In this document: piece after piece, positions 5,443-7,560 of the stretch
How positions within the stretch are numbered: the stretch's first letter is position 1
Layout of the letters: the number at the start of each line of letters is the position of its first letter
DNA from: Gemmatimonadota bacterium
GTDB lineage: Bacteria; Gemmatimonadota; Gemmatimonadetes; Gemmatimonadales; GWC2-71-9
Length of the DNA: 7,560 nucleotides
Direction of reading: 5' to 3'
Assembly: GCA_003220855.1 (NCBI GenBank)
Contig: QHTP01000057.1
Location: 1-7,560, forward strand
Position numbers and translations under genes: made by a program
The notes under the pieces: model-generated
Databases searched by the model: none
Told to the model about the DNA's origin: nothing
What the model saw: the letters and a program-made list of their open reading frames with translations, nothing else

Positions 5443-5901
5443 TCAGTCCGGCATGCCGGCCGTCTCTTTGAGCCGCGTCTCCACGGCGCGCCGGGCCCGC
5501 TCGCTGCGCGTGATCACGAGCACGGCGTCGTCTCCCGCCACCGTCCCGATGATCTCGGTCCACCCGGCGGCGTCGAGCGCGAGCCCGAGCGCCTGGGCGC
5601 TCCCCGCCGGGGTCTTCAGCACCAGCAAGGGACCCACGCCGTCCACCGACACGAGCGTCGTGGGCAAGAGCTGCTGCAGCTGCGGCCGGATCCCCGCCCC
5701 GGTCTCGGGTGGCGGAGCGTAGTGCGAGCCGCCGTCCGGCGCCGCGACTTTGGCCAGCCCCAGGTCGCGGATGTCCCGCGACAGCGTGGCCTGGGTGACG
5801 TCGAAGCCCTCGGCCTTGAGAAGCTCACGCAGCTGCTCCTGGCTCGCGACCGTCTGCGAGCGGACGATCTTGAGGATCGCGGCGTGGCGCTGCGTTTTCA
5901 T
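5443..5901 (-). CDS. argR: Arginine repressor ArgR
   Basis: This is a 152-residue transcription regulator of arginine metabolism, the usual length for the family (about 150). The N-terminal winged helix-turn-helix includes RHAAILKIVRSQTVASQEQL (5-24) and the recognition region VTQATLSRDIRDLGLAKV (35-52). The C-terminal hexamerisation and arginine-binding domain ends in GTVAGDDAVLVI (119-130); Asp124 and Asp125 correspond to the pair that contacts arginine in E. coli ArgR (GTIAGDD). The ATG (5901-5899) overlaps the TGA of the upstream amidohydrolase by 4 nt with no clear Shine-Dalgarno sequence, so translation is probably coupled. ArgR often lies beside arg biosynthesis genes, but none is present here. 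Its DNA targets are probably elsewhere, and I saw no clear ARG box in the window. Confidence 0.95.
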   Translation of the reverse strand: MKTQRHAAILKIVRSQTVASQEQLRELLKAEGFDVTQATLSRDIRDLGLAKVAAPDGGSHYAPPPETGAGIRPQLQQLLPTTLVSVDGVGPLLVLKTPAGSAQALGLALDAAGWTEIIGTVAGDDAVLVITRSERARRAVETRLKETAGMPD

Positions 5902-7103
5902 TGGGCGGGAATGTAGCCGTGAACTGGGCGGCCGGCGATGACGGTGAGGAGGGCGGTGGAAGACGGTGGAGGGCGGTGGAGGACGGTGGCGGGGAATACC
6001 GCGAGGTCCGCCTGCTTTCCCGCCTCCAGCGACCCGATCTCGCTCTCCAACCCGAGCGCCCGCGCGCCCTCGATCGTCAGCATCCGCAGCGCATCCTCTC
6101 CGTCGAGCCCGGCTGCCGCGGCCTCGGCCCACAGATTGACATCGCCCGCGCTCACCACCGAGTCGGTGCCGAGCCCGACCGGGATGCCGGCGGCCCGGAA
6201 TGCCGCCAGGGGCGCCGTGCCGTGCCGGTGGGCGCGGTTGGAGCGGGGACAATGAGCCAGCCCCACCCGTGCCTGTCGCAGAATGTCGAGGTCCCGCTCG
6301 TCCACTTGGACGCAATGGATGGCGAGACAGTTGCCCGACGCCAGGACGCCGAGTTCTAAGAGATACTCGACGGGCGAGCAACCGTGCGCGGTGACCGGGA
6401 TGCCGCGGGCACGCAGCGCCTCGGCGAACGACCCCGTCCCATCGCGCACCAGGTCCGTCTCCTCGCGCGACTCGGCCAGGTGCACGGCGAGGGGCAGCGA
6501 CTCACGCCGGGCGAAATCGGCCACGGCCCGATACAGCGGCTCGCTCACGCTGTAGGGCGCGTGCGGCGACACACCGAGGCGCGTGCGGGCGGAGGCGACG
6601 TGGCCGAGGCGGACCACGGCCGCCTGCAGCTCGGCGAGGCTCGCCGCTCGGTCCGCCGGATCGGGGCCGAACCCTTCCTGATAATAGATCCCGCGCGCGC
6701 CGAGGCGCGCGAGGGCCCGCAGGGGCGCGCCCGTACTTCCCGTGTCCGCGACGCAGGTAACGCCCGCCGTCCAGCAGTCCCGCACGCCCTGCTCGGCCGA
6801 GTGATCGAACTCCTCGGGCGTGGTCGCGTCTTTCAAGGACCGGATCGTTCGGATCCAGCGGGAGAACTCGCGCTCCGGGTTCCGGCCGGCGAGATGGGTG
6901 AGCTCGAGGTGGGTGTGCGTGTTGACGAGGCCCGGGACGACGACGGCGTCGGGGAACTCGACCCGGCGGGCTCCGGGGGGGAGGGGTACATCCGCGTGCG
7001 CCCCGACCGCGGCGATCCGGCCATCGTCCGCAACGAGAACGGCGCCGTCCGAGATGGGCGGCGCCGTGACCGGATGGACCGAGCCCGCACGAATGCGGAG
7101 CAC
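5898..7103 (-). CDS. TRZ/ATZ-type amidohydrolase (aminodeoxyfutalosine or SAH/MTA deaminase-like)
   Basis: This is a 401-residue cytoplasmic metal-dependent deaminase/hydrolase with an intact active site. The HxH metal pair is His63/His65 in VPGLVNTHTHLELTH (56-70). His181 lies in GVSPHAPYS, His208/Glu211 in AVHLAES, His263 in AIHCVQ and the catalytic Asp314 in GLGTDSVVS. HCPRSNR (284-290) matches the CPxSN block of adenine-derivative deaminases. THLEL and CPRSN together favour the MqnX-like aminodeoxyfutalosine deaminase branch (futalosine route to menaquinone) over SAH/MTA deaminase, but I cannot decide without an alignment and no other mqn gene is visible. The start is taken as GTG at 7103, 8 nt after the PBP stop and without a strong ribosome binding site. 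Near the C-terminus, residues 372-385 are encoded by a decamer repeat and read as a Pro/Ser-rich insert. It overlaps argR by 4 nt. Confidence 0.88.
   Translation of the reverse strand: MLRIRAGSVHPVTAPPISDGAVLVADDGRIAAVGAHADVPLPPGARRVEFPDAVVVPGLVNTHTHLELTHLAGRNPEREFSRWIRTIRSLKDATTPEEFDHSAEQGVRDCWTAGVTCVADTGSTGAPLRALARLGARGIYYQEGFGPDPADRAASLAELQAAVVRLGHVASARTRLGVSPHAPYSVSEPLYRAVADFARRESLPLAVHLAESREETDLVRDGTGSFAEALRARGIPVTAHGCSPVEYLLELGVLASGNCLAIHCVQVDERDLDILRQARVGLAHCPRSNRAHRHGTAPLAAFRAAGIPVGLGTDSVVSAGDVNLWAEAAAAGLDGEDALRMLTIEGARALGLESEIGSLEAGKQADLAVFPATVLHRPPPSSTALLTVIAGRPVHGYIPAQ
5951..5990. repeat. Four tandem G-rich decamers inside the amidohydrolase gene
   Basis: Consecutive 10-nt units read GGGCGGTGGA, AGACGGTGGA, GGGCGGTGGA, GGACGGTGGC. 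The core CGGTGG is in all four, and a related GACGGTGAG lies at 5940-5948. The unit length is not a multiple of three, so each copy is read in a different codon phase of the amidohydrolase, giving LHRPPPSSTALL instead of a repeated peptide. The plus strand is strongly G-rich here with many GG pairs. Confidence 0.75.
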
Positions 7104-7111
7104 TTAGGGAC

Positions 7112-7560
7112 TCACGGCGACACGCCGGTTCCGAATGGCGCGTGCACCGGGCAGGCCTGCGACGGCTCCGTGCCGGGATAGAACCAATCCCAGTGCCGCA
7201 CTTCCTGCGGGCAGAACGGCGTCGCGAGATAGCCGTTCGACCAGTCCACTTCGCGCGTGACCAGCGAGTCGGGGCGCACCCAATCCGGAGGTGCCGGCCG
7301 GCGGTCGTACACGTCGCGCATGAACGCGGTCCAGGCGGGCGCGACGACGCGGCCGCCGCCCGCGTTGTGCTCGAGGATCCGCTGCTGGATGTCGTAGCCG
7401 ACCCAGATCCCGGTCACCAGCTCGGGCGTGTATCCGATGAACCAGGCGTCGGTGTAGTCGTCGGTGGTGCCGGTCTTCCCGGCCGCGGGGAGCGTGAAGC
7501 CGCCCTTCCAGACGGCCGTGAACGCGGTCCCACGGCGGATCACGTCTTTCATCATGTCGA
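7112..7560 (-). CDS. Penicillin-binding protein 1A, C-terminal part of the transpeptidase domain (5' end outside window)
   Basis: About 149 residues are visible, running off the right edge with no start inside the window; the ATG codons near 7555 are internal. The first residues DMMKDVIRRGTAFTA match the helix before the third active-site motif of class A PBPs. AAGKTGTTDDYTDAWFIGYT contains the KTGT motif of the transpeptidase beta-3 strand, the hallmark of penicillin-binding enzymes. It is followed by the family-typical VTGIWVGYD. The tail holds a pair of cysteines in FCPQEVRHWDWFYPGTEPSQACPVH, a C-terminal pattern seen in many PBP1A proteins. The enzyme would polymerise and cross-link peptidoglycan from the inner membrane. 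It leads the run with the amidohydrolase and argR; the 8-nt gap suggests cotranscription without obvious functional kinship. Confidence 0.93.
   Translation of the reverse strand, partial: DMMKDVIRRGTAFTAVWKGGFTLPAAGKTGTTDDYTDAWFIGYTPELVTGIWVGYDIQQRILEHNAGGGRVVAPAWTAFMRDVYDRRPAPPDWVRPDSLVTREVDWSNGYLATPFCPQEVRHWDWFYPGTEPSQACPVHAPFGTGVSP

Noticed and set aside
6384..7181. Plus-strand ORF of 265 residues opposite the amidohydrolase
   Set aside because: Its composition is typical of an antisense shadow (Arg, Gly and Ala rich), and it runs across both the amidohydrolase and PBP ends without any recognisable domain.

Overview
The window is GC-rich and densely packed with genes. It looks like a chromosomal piece from a Gram-negative-type bacterium with a large periplasmic and secreted proteome. 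The gene content (a Tat-exported Gfo/Idh/MocA oxidoreductase beside a DUF1080 protein, and argR beside an amidohydrolase) and the codon usage suggest Gemmatimonadota or a related lineage. That placement is inference: there is no rRNA or other marker here to fix it.

Layout, left to right. (1) Positions 1-123 hold the C-terminal 40 residues of an unrecognised plus-strand protein. (2) Positions 167-751, plus strand, hold an exported peroxiredoxin whose frame is interrupted by a single in-frame TGA at 407-409, exactly where the peroxidatic cysteine belongs. A perfect 7-bp stem with an 8-nt loop starts 15 nt after the TGA, with the geometry of a bacterial SECIS element. I read the gene as one 194-residue selenoprotein with Sec81, not as two short ORFs. 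(3) Converging on it with a 1-bp gap is a minus-strand pair: a CcdA/DsbD-type membrane electron transporter (1250-1951) and a TlpA-like thioredoxin (753-1250), overlapping by one base. (4) Positions 1952-2101 hold no gene but are full of repeats: a 28-nt palindrome, an imperfect 20-nt tandem pair, a perfect 19-nt tandem pair that reaches into the next gene's stop codon, and four CCCTAC motifs 17-21 nt apart. (5) Positions 2102-5377, minus strand, are a three-gene sugar operon transcribed as DUF1080/3-keto-disaccharide hydrolase, then NupG-like MFS transporter, then Tat-exported Gfo/Idh/MocA oxidoreductase. (6) Positions 5443-7560, minus strand, hold the 3' end of a penicillin-binding protein 1A, a TRZ/ATZ-type amidohydrolase and argR, the last two overlapping by 4 nt.

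How the genes may work together. The selenoperoxiredoxin, TlpA-like protein and CcdA-like protein could form a periplasmic thiol/selenol chain: CcdA carries reducing equivalents across the membrane, TlpA receives them, and the cysteine-free selenoperoxiredoxin, which needs an outside reductant, spends them on peroxides. The sugar operon fits oxidation and cleavage of glycosides by way of 3-keto intermediates outside the cytoplasm, followed by uptake. Both schemes are inferred from family knowledge and gene order.

The main result is the selenoprotein. Standard gene calling would report it as an 80-residue fragment plus a 110-residue fragment, or as a pseudogene.
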